Positions 47,630 through 58,750 of a DNA stretch of 64,000 nt are shown here, piece after piece (the stretch's first letter is position 1; every line of letters starts with the position of its first letter). Under the pieces are notes generated by a model. It made no database searches. It saw only the letters and a program-made list of their open reading frames with translations, and was not told where the DNA came from. The stretch comes from Pseudomonas sp. KNUC1026 (GTDB lineage: Bacteria > Pseudomonadota > Gammaproteobacteria > Pseudomonadales > Pseudomonadaceae), in contig NZ_CP087138.1 of assembly GCF_021650705.1 (NCBI RefSeq), forward strand, positions 5,014,501-5,078,500, given 5' to 3'. A program made the translations under genes and the position numbers.

Positions 47630-47962
47630 CTAGTGCCCGGAGGATTGCGAGAAGAGCTGGATCACCAGCACCCCGCTCACGATCAGGCCCATGCCGGCGA
47701 TGGCTGGCAGGTCCAGCCTCTGGCCGTAGACGAACACCGCCGCCACGCTCACCAGCACGATCCCCAGCCCCGACCAGATGGCGTAAGTCACCCCCACCGG
47801 AATCTGCCGCATCACCAGGGTCAGCATGAAGAACGCGATGCCGTAGCCCAGCACCATCAGCAGCAGTGGCAACGGAGTGCTCAGGCCTTTGACCGCCTTC
47901 ATCGACAAGGTGGCGATCACTTCGGCGCAGATGGCGATAACCAGGTAGTAGTAGGCAGTCAT
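47630..47962 (-). CDS. emrE: Small multidrug resistance exporter EmrE
   Basis: 110 residues, four membrane segments, SMR family proton-coupled exporter of cationic drugs. The essential membrane Glu14 is in IAICAEVIATLSMKAV, and the family motif GVTYAIWSGLGIVLVS is present. The start at 47962 has GAGGG a few bases upstream. Divergent from a LysR-type gene across a 97-base gap with a clear inverted repeat, so regulation by that LysR protein is likely. Confidence 0.94.
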   Translation of the reverse strand: MTAYYYLVIAICAEVIATLSMKAVKGLSTPLPLLLMVLGYGIAFFMLTLVMRQIPVGVTYAIWSGLGIVLVSVAAVFVYGQRLDLPAIAGMGLIVSGVLVIQLFSQSSGH

Positions 47963-48037
47963 GAGATAACCCTCTTCAGTACGGGCCAGTGAATGAGGTG
48001 ATTCTCCCGCTCGGCTCAGATGCGGTAAAGTCATTAC

Positions 48038-48056
48038 CTATCTGGTTTGGAGATAG
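48038..48056. promoter_or_regulatory. Inverted repeat in emrE/lysR gap, probable LysR-type operator
   Basis: Perfect inverted repeat CTATCT-N7-AGATAG, containing the T-N11-A core of LysR-type sites. It overlaps the GGAG ribosome-binding site of the lysR gene and ends four bases before its ATG, so binding would repress lysR and could affect divergent emrE. Confidence 0.7.
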
Positions 48057-48059
48057 ATT

Positions 48060-48950
48060 ATGGCGCTGCGTTGGACGTTGGAGCAGATCGAATTGTTCGT
48101 CGCCGTAGCCGAGCAGCGCTCGTTCTCGGCGGTCGCTCGGGACAGGCGCAAGGCGCAGTCCGCCATCAGTGCGGCGGTGGCTACGCTTGAGGATGACCTG
48201 GGTGTGCAGCTGTTCGAGCGCAGCAGCGGCCGCCAGCCCCAACTCACCGAGGCTGGCGCCACGTTGCTGGAGGAGGCGCGGGAGCTGTTAAGGCAGAGCG
48301 AACGCCTCGACGGCCGCGCTGCGGCGTTGCTACGTGGCCAGGAGCCCAGATTGTGCCTGGCTCACGATGAGGCCATGCCCTACCAGCCGGTGCTCGACAG
48401 CCTGGCAGAGCTCGCCGACCGCCACCCCTTGATCGAAGTGCAACTGGCAAGCGCCGCCCAAGGTGCGGTGGTGGCCCGTTTGCTTGCGCGGGAGGCGGAC
48501 CTTGGCCTGGCCTTCAGCCACGAGCGCATGCCGCAGGCGCTGGAGCGGCGGGCGCTCGGCAGCGTGGAGATGGTCACGGTGTGCCCGGTGGGCCATCCGC
48601 TGACGGAGGTTGCCAGCGTCACCCGCCGTGAGCTGGCCCGGCATCGACAACTGCTGATGGCGATGCCGGGCAGCAGCTACGCGGGCGGGGAGCAGATCAG
48701 CCCGCAGGCCTGGCGCGCCGACAGTTTCTACGCCATGGCCGAATGGCTCATGCGTGGCCTGGGCTGGGCCTGGCTGCCACGGCATGTGGTGCAATACCCG
48801 GCCTACCTCGGGCGGATGGTGGAGCTGCGCAGCGACTGGGTGCCGCCGGCACTGGTGGTGGAGTTGCTGTGGCGTCGCGACGAAGCCCTCGGCCCGGTCG
48901 CCAGTTGGCTGGCACAACGTTTCGCTGCGCATCTGCGCGCGATCGGCTGA
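48060..48950 (+). CDS. LysR family transcriptional regulator
   Basis: 296 residues. N-terminal winged helix-turn-helix with LEQIELFVAVAEQRSFSAVA and AISAAVATLEDDLGVQLFER, then a periplasmic-binding-like effector domain (LCLAHDEAMPYQPVLDSLAE onward). The ATG at 48060 has GGAG 7 bases upstream, inside the inverted repeat. Divergent from emrE, which it probably controls. The ligand cannot be told. Followed 24 bases later by waaA. Confidence 0.9.
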   Translation: MALRWTLEQIELFVAVAEQRSFSAVARDRRKAQSAISAAVATLEDDLGVQLFERSSGRQPQLTEAGATLLEEARELLRQSERLDGRAAALLRGQEPRLCLAHDEAMPYQPVLDSLAELADRHPLIEVQLASAAQGAVVARLLAREADLGLAFSHERMPQALERRALGSVEMVTVCPVGHPLTEVASVTRRELARHRQLLMAMPGSSYAGGEQISPQAWRADSFYAMAEWLMRGLGWAWLPRHVVQYPAYLGRMVELRSDWVPPALVVELLWRRDEALGPVASWLAQRFAAHLRAIG

Positions 48951-48974
48951 CCGGCTGAGGTACACTCCGCGGCC

Positions 48975-50254
48975 ATGAACAGACACTTCTATACCCTGAT
49001 ATTTACCCTGGCACTGCCGCTGATCGCCCTGCGCCTGTGGCTGCGCGGGCGCAAGGCGCCAGCCTATCGCCAGCGCATCGGCGAGCGCTTCGCCCTGGGC
49101 CTGCCACCGTTGCCCACTCAGGGCATCTGGGTGCACGCAGTGTCGGTAGGTGAAAGCATCGCCGCCGCCCCCTTGGTGCGTGAGCTGCTGGCGGAATATC
49201 CCGAAATGCCAGTCGTCATGACCTGCATGACGCCTACCGGCTCCGAGCGCATCCGCGCGCTGTTCGCCAGCGAGCCTCGCGTGCACCACTGCTACCTGCC
49301 CTATGACCTGCCGTGGATGGTGCGCCGTTTTCTCGACCACATCCGCCCGCGCCTGGCGGTGGTGATGGAAACCGAGCTGTGGCCCAACTACGTCGACGTG
49401 TGCGCTGTGCGCGGCATTCCCATGGCGTTGGCCAACGCTCGCCTGTCGGCACGTTCGGCCAAGGGTTACGGGCGCTTTCCCACGCTCACCCGGCCAATGC
49501 TCGGCGCGCTCAAGCTGATTGCCGCCCAGACCGAAACCGAGGCCGAGCGTTTTCGCCAATTGGGCGCGCGCCCGGACTGCGTGCAGGTCACGGGCTCGAT
49601 CAAGTTCGACCTGAAGATCCCCGGCGGCCTCGCCGAGCAGGCGAAGCACTTGCGCGAGCAATGGCAGGCCAGCGCGCGGCCGCTGTGGATAGCCGCCAGC
49701 ACACATGCGGGTGAAGACGAGTACGTGCTGGCAGCCCATCGCCTGTTGCTGCAAAGCTGCCCGGATGCGCTGTTGCTGCTGGTGCCGCGCCACCCGGAGC
49801 GTTTTGATGACGTCCATCGCCTGGCCATGGCCGAGGGCTTCGCCTGCGTGCGCCGCTCAAGCGGCCAGATGGTGCAAGCCGATACCCAAGTGATGGTGGG
49901 TGACACCATGGGCGAGTTGCTGTTTCTCTACGCCGTGGCCGACATCGCCTTCGTCGGCGGCAGCCTGGTGCCCACCGGCGGCCATAACCTGCTGGAACCG
50001 GCGGCCCTGCGCCGCCCTGTCTGAGCGGCCCACACCTGTTCAACTTCCTCGACATCGCCGCTCAGCTGCGCGAAGCCCAGGCCCTGCGAGTGGTGGAGAA
50101 CGCCGAGGAACTGGCAGAGGCTTTGCGCGAGTTGATCGAGCTGCCACAAGCCGCCGAGCGCATGAGCGTGGCGGGGCTTGAGGTGATGCGCGCCAATCAG
50201 GGTGCGCTGGGCAGGTTGGTGGCGGCGTTGCGCGCGGTCGGCCCGCCCGTCTGA
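48975..50254 (+). CDS. waaA: Kdo transferase, frameshifted
   Basis: Transfers Kdo to lipid IVA at the inner membrane; essential. Reconstructed length is 426 residues from MNRHFYTLIFTLALPLIALR (membrane anchor). The catalytic glutamate lies in AVSVGESIAAAPLVREL. Also visible are VMETELWPNYVDVCAVRGIP and FVGGSLVPTGGHNLLEPAAL. The frame stops after AALRRPV: adding one C at 50021 continues as LSGPHLFNFLDIAAQLREAQ to a TGA at 50252-50254. That end overlaps the convergent tolC gene by 58 bases. Confidence 0.95.
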
Positions 50255-51684
50255 GGCTTGAGCAGCTCGCGGGCCTTCTCCTCCAGGTCAGGCGGCAGGA
50301 AGTCCTTGTCCGGATTGTAATCGGCCTTCAGATAGCGCCCCAGCGCCTCCAGGTCCTGAGGGCTGAGAGTGCCTGCCGCCTGCTTGAGCCGCAGGTTGTC
50401 GAGGATGTAGTCGTAGCGGCTGTTGTTGTAATCACGCACCGAGGCGAACAGCTGGCGCTGCGCCTGCAGCACATCGACGATATTGCGCGTGCCCACCTGG
50501 TAGCCGATCTGCGTGGCCTCCACCGAGCTCTGGTTGGAGATGATCGACTGGCGCCGCGCTTGCACCTGCTCTACATCGGTGTTCACGGCCCGGTGCAGGT
50601 TCCGGGTGTTTTCAACCACCTGCCGGCGCAACGCCTCGCGCTGATATTGCGCCTGGTTCAGGCGCTGGCTGGCCTCGCGCACCTGCGAGCTGGTGAGGCC
50701 GCCGCTGTAGAGAGGAATGTTCAGGCGCAGGCCGATGGTCTGCTGGGTCACATCGCTGCCATAGCGCTGGCCATCACGCGGAGCAGGGTTGGAGAGCTGG
50801 AAGTTATCGTTGTCGCCACGCTGGTATTCGGCCACTGCGTCCAGCGTAGGCGCGTGCCCGGCCTTGCGCTGGCGCAGGGTTTCCTCGGCGGCGTCGATGG
50901 CGTGGCTGGTGGCCTGAAGGTTGAGGTTCTGCTGGGCGGCGGTGTCGACCCAGGCGCGGGCGTCGTTGGGGACCGGCGCCAGCACCGGCAATGTGTGTAC
51001 AACACCTTGCAGCGCGTTGTAGTGGCGGTTGGTCAGGGTTTCGAGCGCCTGGAACGCGTCTTCGACCTGGCGCTCGGCGCTCAAGCGGCTGGCGCGCGCG
51101 GTGTCGTAGCTGGCCTGGGCCTGGAGCATGTCGGTGCGGTCGGTCAGGCCCACCTTGAAACGCTCGCTGGACTGATCGAGCTGATACTTGAAAGCGTTTT
51201 CTTCAGCGCGAGCGGTGGCCAGGGCATCCTGAGCGCGCAGCACCGAAAAGTACCCTTCGGCGCTCTGCAGGATCAGGTTCTGTTCAGTAGCCGAGAGCTC
51301 CAGTGCTGCCTGCTCGTCACTGGCGTGCGCTGCCTTGAGCTGAAACCAGCGGTCGGCGCGAAACAGCGGCTGGCTCAAGGTTGCGCGCCAGCTGGTGCCG
51401 CTGCGGCTGGCGGTCACGTCCTGGCCGCTCACCGGCACGCTCTGGCGGCTGTCGTTCACATCCGCACCAGCGGAAAGATTAGGCAACAGCCCGGCGCGGG
51501 CTTGCGGCACTGCTTCACTGCGCGCGGCGTAATCGGCACGGGAGGCGGCCAGGTCAGCGTTGTTGCCTGCCGCTTCGCGGTACACGCTCATCAGGTCGGT
51601 CTGGCTGGCCAACTGCCCTTGCGCCCAGGCGAGCGAACTGCCCAGCACGCCCATCGCCAACAGCCAGCCACAATGCTTGAACAT
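50197..51684 (-). CDS. tolC: TolC family outer-membrane channel
   Basis: Outer-membrane exit duct for type I secretion and RND/MFS efflux. 495 residues. A signal peptide is visible (MFKHCGWLLAMGVLGSSLAW, cleavage near AWAQ). The two repeated coiled-coil halves follow, with ATLSQPLFRADRWFQLKAAH in the first and LRLNIPLYSGGLTSSQVREA in the second, the paired strand/helix signature of TolC. The C-terminal tail is Pro/Gly-rich. Its last 58 bases overlap the end of waaA on the other strand. The upstream region is shared with the thiC riboswitch. Confidence 0.92.
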   Translation of the reverse strand: MFKHCGWLLAMGVLGSSLAWAQGQLASQTDLMSVYREAAGNNADLAASRADYAARSEAVPQARAGLLPNLSAGADVNDSRQSVPVSGQDVTASRSGTSWRATLSQPLFRADRWFQLKAAHASDEQAALELSATEQNLILQSAEGYFSVLRAQDALATARAEENAFKYQLDQSSERFKVGLTDRTDMLQAQASYDTARASRLSAERQVEDAFQALETLTNRHYNALQGVVHTLPVLAPVPNDARAWVDTAAQQNLNLQATSHAIDAAEETLRQRKAGHAPTLDAVAEYQRGDNDNFQLSNPAPRDGQRYGSDVTQQTIGLRLNIPLYSGGLTSSQVREASQRLNQAQYQREALRRQVVENTRNLHRAVNTDVEQVQARRQSIISNQSSVEATQIGYQVGTRNIVDVLQAQRQLFASVRDYNNSRYDYILDNLRLKQAAGTLSPQDLEALGRYLKADYNPDKDFLPPDLEEKARELLKPQTGGPTARNAATNLPSAP

Positions 51685-51767
51685 CCCTTCGCTCCCTGAT
51701 GAATGCCGGCTGAGTATACGAACCGGCGCCTTTTCCGACCACGGGCAGTGCGGTTATATCCTTGGCG

Positions 51768-51797
51768 TTGGCCAAAAGGCCGGCACTTGGCTACACT
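51768..51797 (+). promoter_or_regulatory. Putative thiC promoter
   Basis: TTGGCC at 51768-51773 and TACACT at 51792-51797, 18 bases apart, sit 14 bases before the riboswitch. The fit to a sigma-70 promoter is fair and the position is right for a riboswitch leader. Confidence 0.55.
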
Positions 51798-51810
51798 CCC
51801 GGGCAGTTCT

Positions 51811-51900
51811 TGTCGGGGTGCCTCATATGAGAGGCTGAGATCGGATATATCCGGATCCCGTTGAACCTGATCAGGTTGAAGCCTGCGTCAGGGAACAAGA
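51811..51900 (+). ncRNA. TPP riboswitch (THI element)
   Basis: Conserved THI-box parts occur in order: GGGGTGCC, GGCTGAGA, then CCCGTTGAACCTGATCAGG and GCCTGCGTCAGGGAACAAG. This matches the TPP aptamer core that senses thiamine pyrophosphate and shuts down thiC. A GCTCG / CGAGC hairpin follows directly (51903-51920) and may belong to the expression platform. The leader from here to the thiC ATG is about 135 bases. Confidence 0.96.
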
Positions 51901-51940
51901 TTGCTCGCTTCCCGGCGAGCCCTCTTGTGTTGGGCCCGGG

Positions 51941-52035
51941 ATGCGTATTCACGCCTTTCGTGCCTGGCACGCCGCTGCCGCGCCCGCTGTCCTTCAGGTT
52001 CATCCCCGGCTCAACCAACCGTTGGAGAGCCTGCG

Positions 52036-52039
<4 letters not shown>
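51941..52039 (+). CDS. Possible 32-codon upstream ORF overlapping the thiC start
   Basis: An ATG at 51941 opens a 32-codon frame (MRIHAFRAWHAAAAPAVLQ and onward) whose TGA at 52037-52039 overlaps the thiC ATG in the ATGA arrangement. No convincing ribosome-binding sequence precedes it (GGGCCCGGG only), so translation is uncertain. If used, it would couple thiC translation to the riboswitch leader. Confidence 0.25.
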
Positions 52040-53920
<1,881 letters not shown>

Positions 53921-53986
53921 CCGTGGCCCGGCGGTGGGGAGAGCCCGCCGCCGGGGGCGTCACCGCATCGTTCGACCGAGACCGAC

Positions 53987-55272
53987 ATGAACCCGAATCT
54001 CATTCCCCTAATGCCGTCGTGGCTGCCGAACAGCGTGTGCTGGGTGGCCGTGACCTGTTTTCGCTGTGGTTTTCCCTCGGCGTAGGCCTGATGGTGCTGC
54101 AGACCGGCGCCCTGCTTGCACCGGGGCTGGGCCTGGCGCAGAGCTTGCTGGCCATCGTGCTCGGCACGCTGGTGGGTGTGGCGCTGCTGGCGGCAGCCGG
54201 CGTGATCGGCACTGACACCGGCCTCTCGGCCATGGCTTCGCTGCGCCAGAGCCTGGGCCGCCATGGCGCGGTGCTGCCAGCGCTGCTCAACCTGCTGCAA
54301 CTGGTGGGTTGGGGCGCCTTCGAAGTGATCGTGATGCGCGATGCTGCGAGCCTGCTGGGGGCACGCGCCTTCGGCGAAGGCAGCCTGGCCGCCAGCCCGC
54401 TGGCCTGGACGCTGTTGTTCGGCGCGCTGGTGACCTTGCTGGCAGTAGCGGGGCCGCTGACCTTCGTGCGCCGCGTGCTGCGCAAATGGGGCATCTGGCT
54501 GCTGCTGGCGGCGTGCCTGTGGCTGACGTTCAACCTGCTGCGCCATGCCGACCTCGCCACGCTGTGGCGCCAGCCTGGCGATGGTTCGATGGCGCTGGCC
54601 GTGGGTTTCGATATCGCCATTGCGATGCCGCTTTCATGGTTGCCGCTGATTGCCGACTACTCGCGCTTCAGCCGTGGCGCTCGCAGCACCTTCGGCGGCA
54701 CGGCCCTTGGCTTTTTCCTGGGCAACCTGTGGTTGATGGGGCTGGGCGTGGCTTACACCCTGGCGTTCGCGCCCACCGGCGAGGCCAACGCGCTGCTGTT
54801 GGCGCTGGCGGGGGCGGGCGTGGGCATTCCGTTGTTGCTGATTCTTCTCGACGAATCGGAAAACGCCTTCGCTGATGTGCATTCGGCGGCGGTGTCGGTG
54901 GGCTTGCTGGCGCGGATAGAGGTGCGGTACCTGGCGCTCGGCATTGGTGTGCTGTGCACCTTGATTGCAGCGTTCGCGCCGCTGGCCGAGTACCAGACGT
55001 TCCTGCTGTTGATCGGGTCGGTATTCGCGCCGCTGTTCGGGGTGGTGCTGGTGGATCACTTCCTGCTGCGCCAGCGCCGCAGCCGCCTGGCATTGCCGGC
55101 CCTGATCTGGCCGGCGCTGTTGGCCTGGGCCGGTGGCGTCGTCACCTACCAGCTGTTGGCCAACCATTGGCCGGAACTGGGCGCGACCCTGCCTTCGTTG
55201 CTGGTCGCGGCCCTGTTGCAAGCGGTACTGGGGCGCCTGTTCAGCGGCGCGCCGGCACCAGCTCCGGCTTGA
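53987..55272 (+). CDS. cytX: Hydroxymethylpyrimidine/thiamine precursor transporter CytX, frameshift near start
   Basis: NCS1-type permease with about twelve membrane segments (VLGGRDLFSLWFSLGVGLMV, ADYSRFSRGARSTFGG with the family YSRF). Linked by position to thiC, hence a thiamine precursor importer. The likely start is ATG at 53987; the CCC at 53992-53994 seems one C short, because MNP is then followed in the next frame by ESHSPNAVVAAEQRVLGG. As printed, the only in-frame start is a GTG at 53917 overlapping the thiC stop, which would add about 23 unlike residues. Reconstructed length is 428. Its end overlaps the convergent lipoprotein gene by 32 bases. Confidence 0.85.
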
Positions 55273-55979
55273 TCACGCCGTTGAGCCGGGCGTAGGGGAT
55301 CGCCAGCTCGATATGGCCCAGCGCGTACGGCGCAATGCTGCTCACGTCGTACTTGAGCAACACGGCGCGCTGGCCCAGTGCGATGTTGTCGGTGGTCTGG
55401 AACGGCCATTGTTTGACAAAGCCTGGGTCCTGGGCCAGTTTCGCGTCGATCAGCCAGCCACGATGAGCTTCCTGGGCGGCGAGCCAGAAGGTGCTTTCCT
55501 GGCCAGGCACCAGCATGTCCTGAAGCGTCAATGCCTTGTGCTGGGTGCGCGAGTAGTTGATGAAGCTACGGCCCGGATTGCCTTGATCACCGCCTTTGTC
55601 CAGGTAGCTGGACAGCTCCACGATCACCAGCCCGTCATGCTGCTCGCGTACCTTGGCTTGCAGGTAAGTGGCATTGCGAGGGGCGGCACTGGCCAGGAAC
55701 TGTTGCTCGTAGGCTTGCAGGCTCGCCGGCGGCGGTTTGATGCCGGTCAGCGCCAGCAGCCGCTGCTGGATCAGCGCGTCAAGCGCGGGCTCGTCGGCGA
55801 AGTGCAGGGTGTCTGATATTGACCAGTGGGCACTCGTTGCCGGTGCAGCCGGCCTTTGTGTGTTCCCAGGCCTCGCGCTGGCTGGGCAGCGGTTTGTCTT
55901 CAGAGGGCTGGAACAGGCTCTGGCAGGCAGTGAGGCTGGCCACCAACAGGGCCAGTGCGGTCAGTCGGGGCAGCGACAT
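55241..55979 (-). CDS. Lipoprotein with RsiV-like (DUF3298) domain, frameshifted
   Basis: About 245 residues. The N-terminus MSLPRLTALALLVASLTACQ is a lipoprotein signal with lipobox LTAC. The remainder looks like the DUF3298/RsiV domain: YLDKGGDQGNPGRSFINYSR, TLQDMLVPGQESTFW, and the C-terminal AVLLKYDVSSIAPYALG with IELAIPYARL, which echo RsiV family ends. The frame breaks after ECPLVNI: removing one T at 55814 (plus strand) continues as DTLHFADEPALDALIQ. No sigma factor lies beside it, so an anti-sigma role is not supported here. Confidence 0.8.
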
Positions 55980-56163
55980 GAAAATCCTTGTGCACGTGTG
56001 AAGTCGTGCTTGGACTATAAACGGCGCGTGCGGTTCGCCACCAGCCTTGGGCTTGAATTACCGGCAGGCAACCCCACTTGCGCCTCTGATCCGCAAAGCG
56101 TGCGCAAGCCTTGGTGCCGCGCTACGATGCGGCCCAATCCCCATGGAAGACAGGAGCATTACC

Positions 56164-56784
56164 ATGACCGATGCCAGCGCGTCCGTACCGACCCAGGTCG
56201 AAATCGAAAGGCGCGAGAACTGCTTCAAGGGGTTCTACAAGGTCGACAAGCTGTACCTGCGCCATGAGCTGTTCGCCGGCGGCATGGGCAAGCAGATCAG
56301 CCGTGAGCTGTTCGTTCGTCACGATGCAGTCTGCGTGCTGCCGTACGACGCTGCCGCCGACAAGGTTGTATTGATCGAGCAATTCCGGGTGGGTGCGATG
56401 CAGAAGGTCGCCAACCCGTGGCTGGTGGAAATGGTCGCCGGCCTGATCGACAAGCCCGGGGAAAACCCCGAGGACGTCGGCCGCCGTGAAGCGGTCGAAG
56501 AAGCAGGGCTCGAGCTCAAGGCGCTTTGGCCGATCACCAAATACTTCCCATCGCCCGGTGGCAGTGACGAATACGTGCACCTGTACCTGGGCCAGTGCGA
56601 TAGCAGCGATGCCGGTGGCCTGCACGGCCTGGAGGCCGAAGGCGAAGACATCCGCGTGCGGGTGTGGGCCTTCGAAGACGCCTTGCAAGCGGTGCGCGAC
56701 GGGAAGATCATCAACGCAGCAACGATCATCGCCATCCAGTGGCTGGCGCTCAATCGTGAAGAGATCAGGGGGATGTGGAAGTGA
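56164..56784 (+). CDS. nudF: ADP-ribose diphosphatase (Nudix)
   Basis: Hydrolyses ADP-ribose to AMP and ribose-5-phosphate. 206 residues. The full Nudix box is present: G-LIDKPGE then REAVEEAGLEL, with the catalytic EExG core. The downstream proline-rich FPSPGGSDEYVHLYLG is typical of ADP-ribose pyrophosphatases. ATG at 56164 with an AGGAG-like site (GACAGGAGC) upstream. First gene of a tight run to parC; the stop overlaps the next start. Confidence 0.92.
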   Translation: MTDASASVPTQVEIERRENCFKGFYKVDKLYLRHELFAGGMGKQISRELFVRHDAVCVLPYDAAADKVVLIEQFRVGAMQKVANPWLVEMVAGLIDKPGENPEDVGRREAVEEAGLELKALWPITKYFPSPGGSDEYVHLYLGQCDSSDAGGLHGLEAEGEDIRVRVWAFEDALQAVRDGKIINAATIIAIQWLALNREEIRGMWK

Positions 56785-57227
56785 TCAGGTTCCGCGAACG
56801 CTACCGAGTCGACCTCGCCGCGCTGCAAGCGGCCTGCGAGGCCAACTATGCCCGCCTGATGCGCCTGCTTCCCGGGATGCGTGGCGAGCAGCGTTCGCGG
56901 CGGATCGCCATGACCCAGGGCGATCAGATGCTCGGCGTGCTGGTGCTGGAAGTCACCCAGGCCGGGCCTTATACCAGCACCCTGCGGGTGAGCCAGCAGC
57001 ACAGCCTGCCCTGGCTGCCGGTGCCACACATGGAGGTGCAGGTGTACCACGATGCGCGCATGGCCGAGGTCATCGGCGCCGAGCACACCCGGCGTTTTCG
57101 CAGCATCTACCCTTACCCCAACGCCGGCATGCACCAACCCGACGAAAAGGCCCAGCTCAACCTCTTCCTGGGTGAATGGCTGAGCCACTGCCTGGCCTGC
57201 GGCCACGAATACGAAACTGTCAGGTAA
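56781..57227 (+). CDS. DUF1249 family protein
   Basis: 148 residues starting with GTG at 56781, overlapping the nudF stop by four bases (GTGA). DUF1249 pattern: the Tyr/Asn-rich CEANYARLMRLLPGM, SSTLRVSQ-like strand, VPHMEVQVYHDARMAEVI and a C-terminal DEKAQLNLFLGEWLSHCLAC. The function is unknown; it nearly always accompanies the ADP-ribose diphosphatase and cpdA in gammaproteobacteria, which suggests a link to nucleotide turnover. Confidence 0.88.
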   Translation: MIRFRERYRVDLAALQAACEANYARLMRLLPGMRGEQRSRRIAMTQGDQMLGVLVLEVTQAGPYTSTLRVSQQHSLPWLPVPHMEVQVYHDARMAEVIGAEHTRRFRSIYPYPNAGMHQPDEKAQLNLFLGEWLSHCLACGHEYETVR

Positions 57228-57268
57228 GCTTCGAGCTTGTAGCTGTAAGCTTCAAGCCGGGCTGGGTG

Positions 57269-57295
57269 GCTGGAAGTGCGCACTCTACTTCCAGC
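57269..57295 (+). terminator. Hairpin between DUF1249 gene and cpdA
   Basis: Perfect 9-bp arms GCTGGAAGT / ACTTCCAGC with a 9-base loop, with no long T run after it. The flank (57229-57262) also carries AGCTTCAAGC-like repeats often seen between Pseudomonas genes. Could be an attenuator or an mRNA stabiliser. Confidence 0.5.
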
Positions 57296-57336
57296 TTGGC
57301 GCCAGAGGCCTGTAGCTCAACCAAAAGGGGATGGTT

Positions 57337-58148
57337 TTGCCGAACGTTTATGCAACGCCTGAAGATTCGGTGCTGCTCTTGCAACTGACCGACAGCCATT
57401 TGTTCGCCGAGGACGATGGCAAGCTGCTTGGTATGGAAACCCGCGCAAGCTTCGAGCAGGTGCTGCAGCGTGTTCAGGCCGACGGGCACCGCTATGATCT
57501 GGTGCTGGCCACCGGTGACCAGTCGCAGGATGGCACGGTGGAGTCCTATCGGCGCTTCAAGGCCATGGCGGCCTGCATCGATGCGCCCAAACGGTGGATA
57601 CCCGGCAATCACGATGAATCAGCGGTGATGCAGGATCTGTACGGGCAAAGCGAACTGCTCGACCCAGTGACCGACGTGGGCAACTGGCGGGTGATCATGC
57701 TCGATTCTTCGGTGCCGGGCTCGGTGCCTGGCCTGCTTTCGAACGACCAGCTCAAGCTTCTCGAAGACGCTTTGGCCGACGAGCCCAATCGCCATCACCT
57801 GATCTGCCTGCACCATCACCCAGTGTCCATCGACTGCAAGTGGATGGAGCCGATCGGCCTGCGCAATGCCGACGCTTTTTCGCAGTAGTCGACCGCTTTC
57901 CCCAGGCTCGCGCCGTTCTGTGGGGCCATATCCACCAGGAGTGGGACACTCAGCGCAACGGTGTGCGCCTGCTCGCTTCGCCTTCAACCTGCATTCAGTT
58001 CGCACCGCGCTCGGAGGACTTCGGCCTGGACCGCATCGCCCCTGGCTACCGCTGGTTGCGCCTGCACCCTGACGGCACCATCGACACTGCCGTGGTGAGG
58101 GTCGAAGGTTTCGAGTTTTCCGACGATTTTGGCGGCAGCGGTTACTGA
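57337..58148 (+). CDS. cpdA: 3',5'-cyclic AMP phosphodiesterase, frameshifted
   Basis: Calcineurin-like metallophosphoesterase that degrades cAMP. Metal motifs: QLTDSHLF, VLATGDQSQDG, PGNHDESAV and CLHHHPVSI, with GHIHQEWDT at the end. The start is TTG at 57337: AAAAGGGG ends 6 bases before it, whereas the in-frame ATG at 57331 touches the ribosome site. The frame breaks after NADAF: the T5 run at 57876-57880 is one T short, and the sequence continues as FAVVDRFPQARAVLWGHIHQ to 58148. Reconstructed length is 270 residues. Confidence 0.93.
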
Positions 58149-58738
58149 TGAGCAGCGGCATCCTCTATATCCACGGCTTGAACAGCTCGCCGTTATCGGT
58201 CAAGGCCCAACAGTTGAGCGAGGCCATGGCGGGCCTGGGCGCTCCGGAACGCCTGCTGGTGCCGGCATTGCACCATCACCCCCGCCAGGCAATGGTGCAA
58301 CTGCAACAGGCCATCGACACACTGGGTGGCAACCCATTGCTGGTCGGCAGTTCCCTGGGCGGCTACTATGCCACCCACCTGGCGCATCGCCTTGGCTTGA
58401 ACGCGCTGCTGATCAACCCGGCGGTGAACCCACACCGGCTGTTCGACGGCCACCTGGGCACCCAGGCCAACCTGTACAGCGGCGAAACCTGGGAACTCAC
58501 GCTCGATCACATCGCCGCGTTGGCCGAGCTCGAAGTGCCGCCGCCGGAGCGGGGCGCTTGCATCGAGGTCTGGCTCCAGGCCGGTGACGAAACCCTCGAC
58601 TACCGCCACGCCGTGCAGTTCTACCAAGGCTGCGTGGTCGACCTGCAACCCGGTGGCGACCACAGCTACCAAGGCTTTGCCGAACGCCTGCCGCGCCTGC
58701 TGGCGCTGGCGGGCCTGAAACCCGATTCAACCTTTTGA
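58148..58738 (+). CDS. yqiA: YqiA-type alpha/beta-hydrolase esterase
   Basis: 196 residues, small alpha/beta hydrolase of the UPF0227/YqiA family. ILYIHGLNSSPLSVKAQQL, nucleophile elbow VGSSLGGYYATHLAHRLG, catalytic Asp in QAGDETLDYRHA, and His in PGGDHSYQGFAE. Starts within the cpdA stop (TGATG) and lies just before parE, the same arrangement as in many gammaproteobacteria. Natural substrate unknown. Confidence 0.92.
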   Translation: MSSGILYIHGLNSSPLSVKAQQLSEAMAGLGAPERLLVPALHHHPRQAMVQLQQAIDTLGGNPLLVGSSLGGYYATHLAHRLGLNALLINPAVNPHRLFDGHLGTQANLYSGETWELTLDHIAALAELEVPPPERGACIEVWLQAGDETLDYRHAVQFYQGCVVDLQPGGDHSYQGFAERLPRLLALAGLKPDSTF

Positions 58739-58750
58739 CGACGAGACCCC

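Noticed and set aside
55241..55979. Anti-sigma factor role for the RsiV-like lipoprotein
   Set aside because: No ECF sigma gene is adjacent and the protein is a predicted lipoprotein, so the name alone does not support that role.
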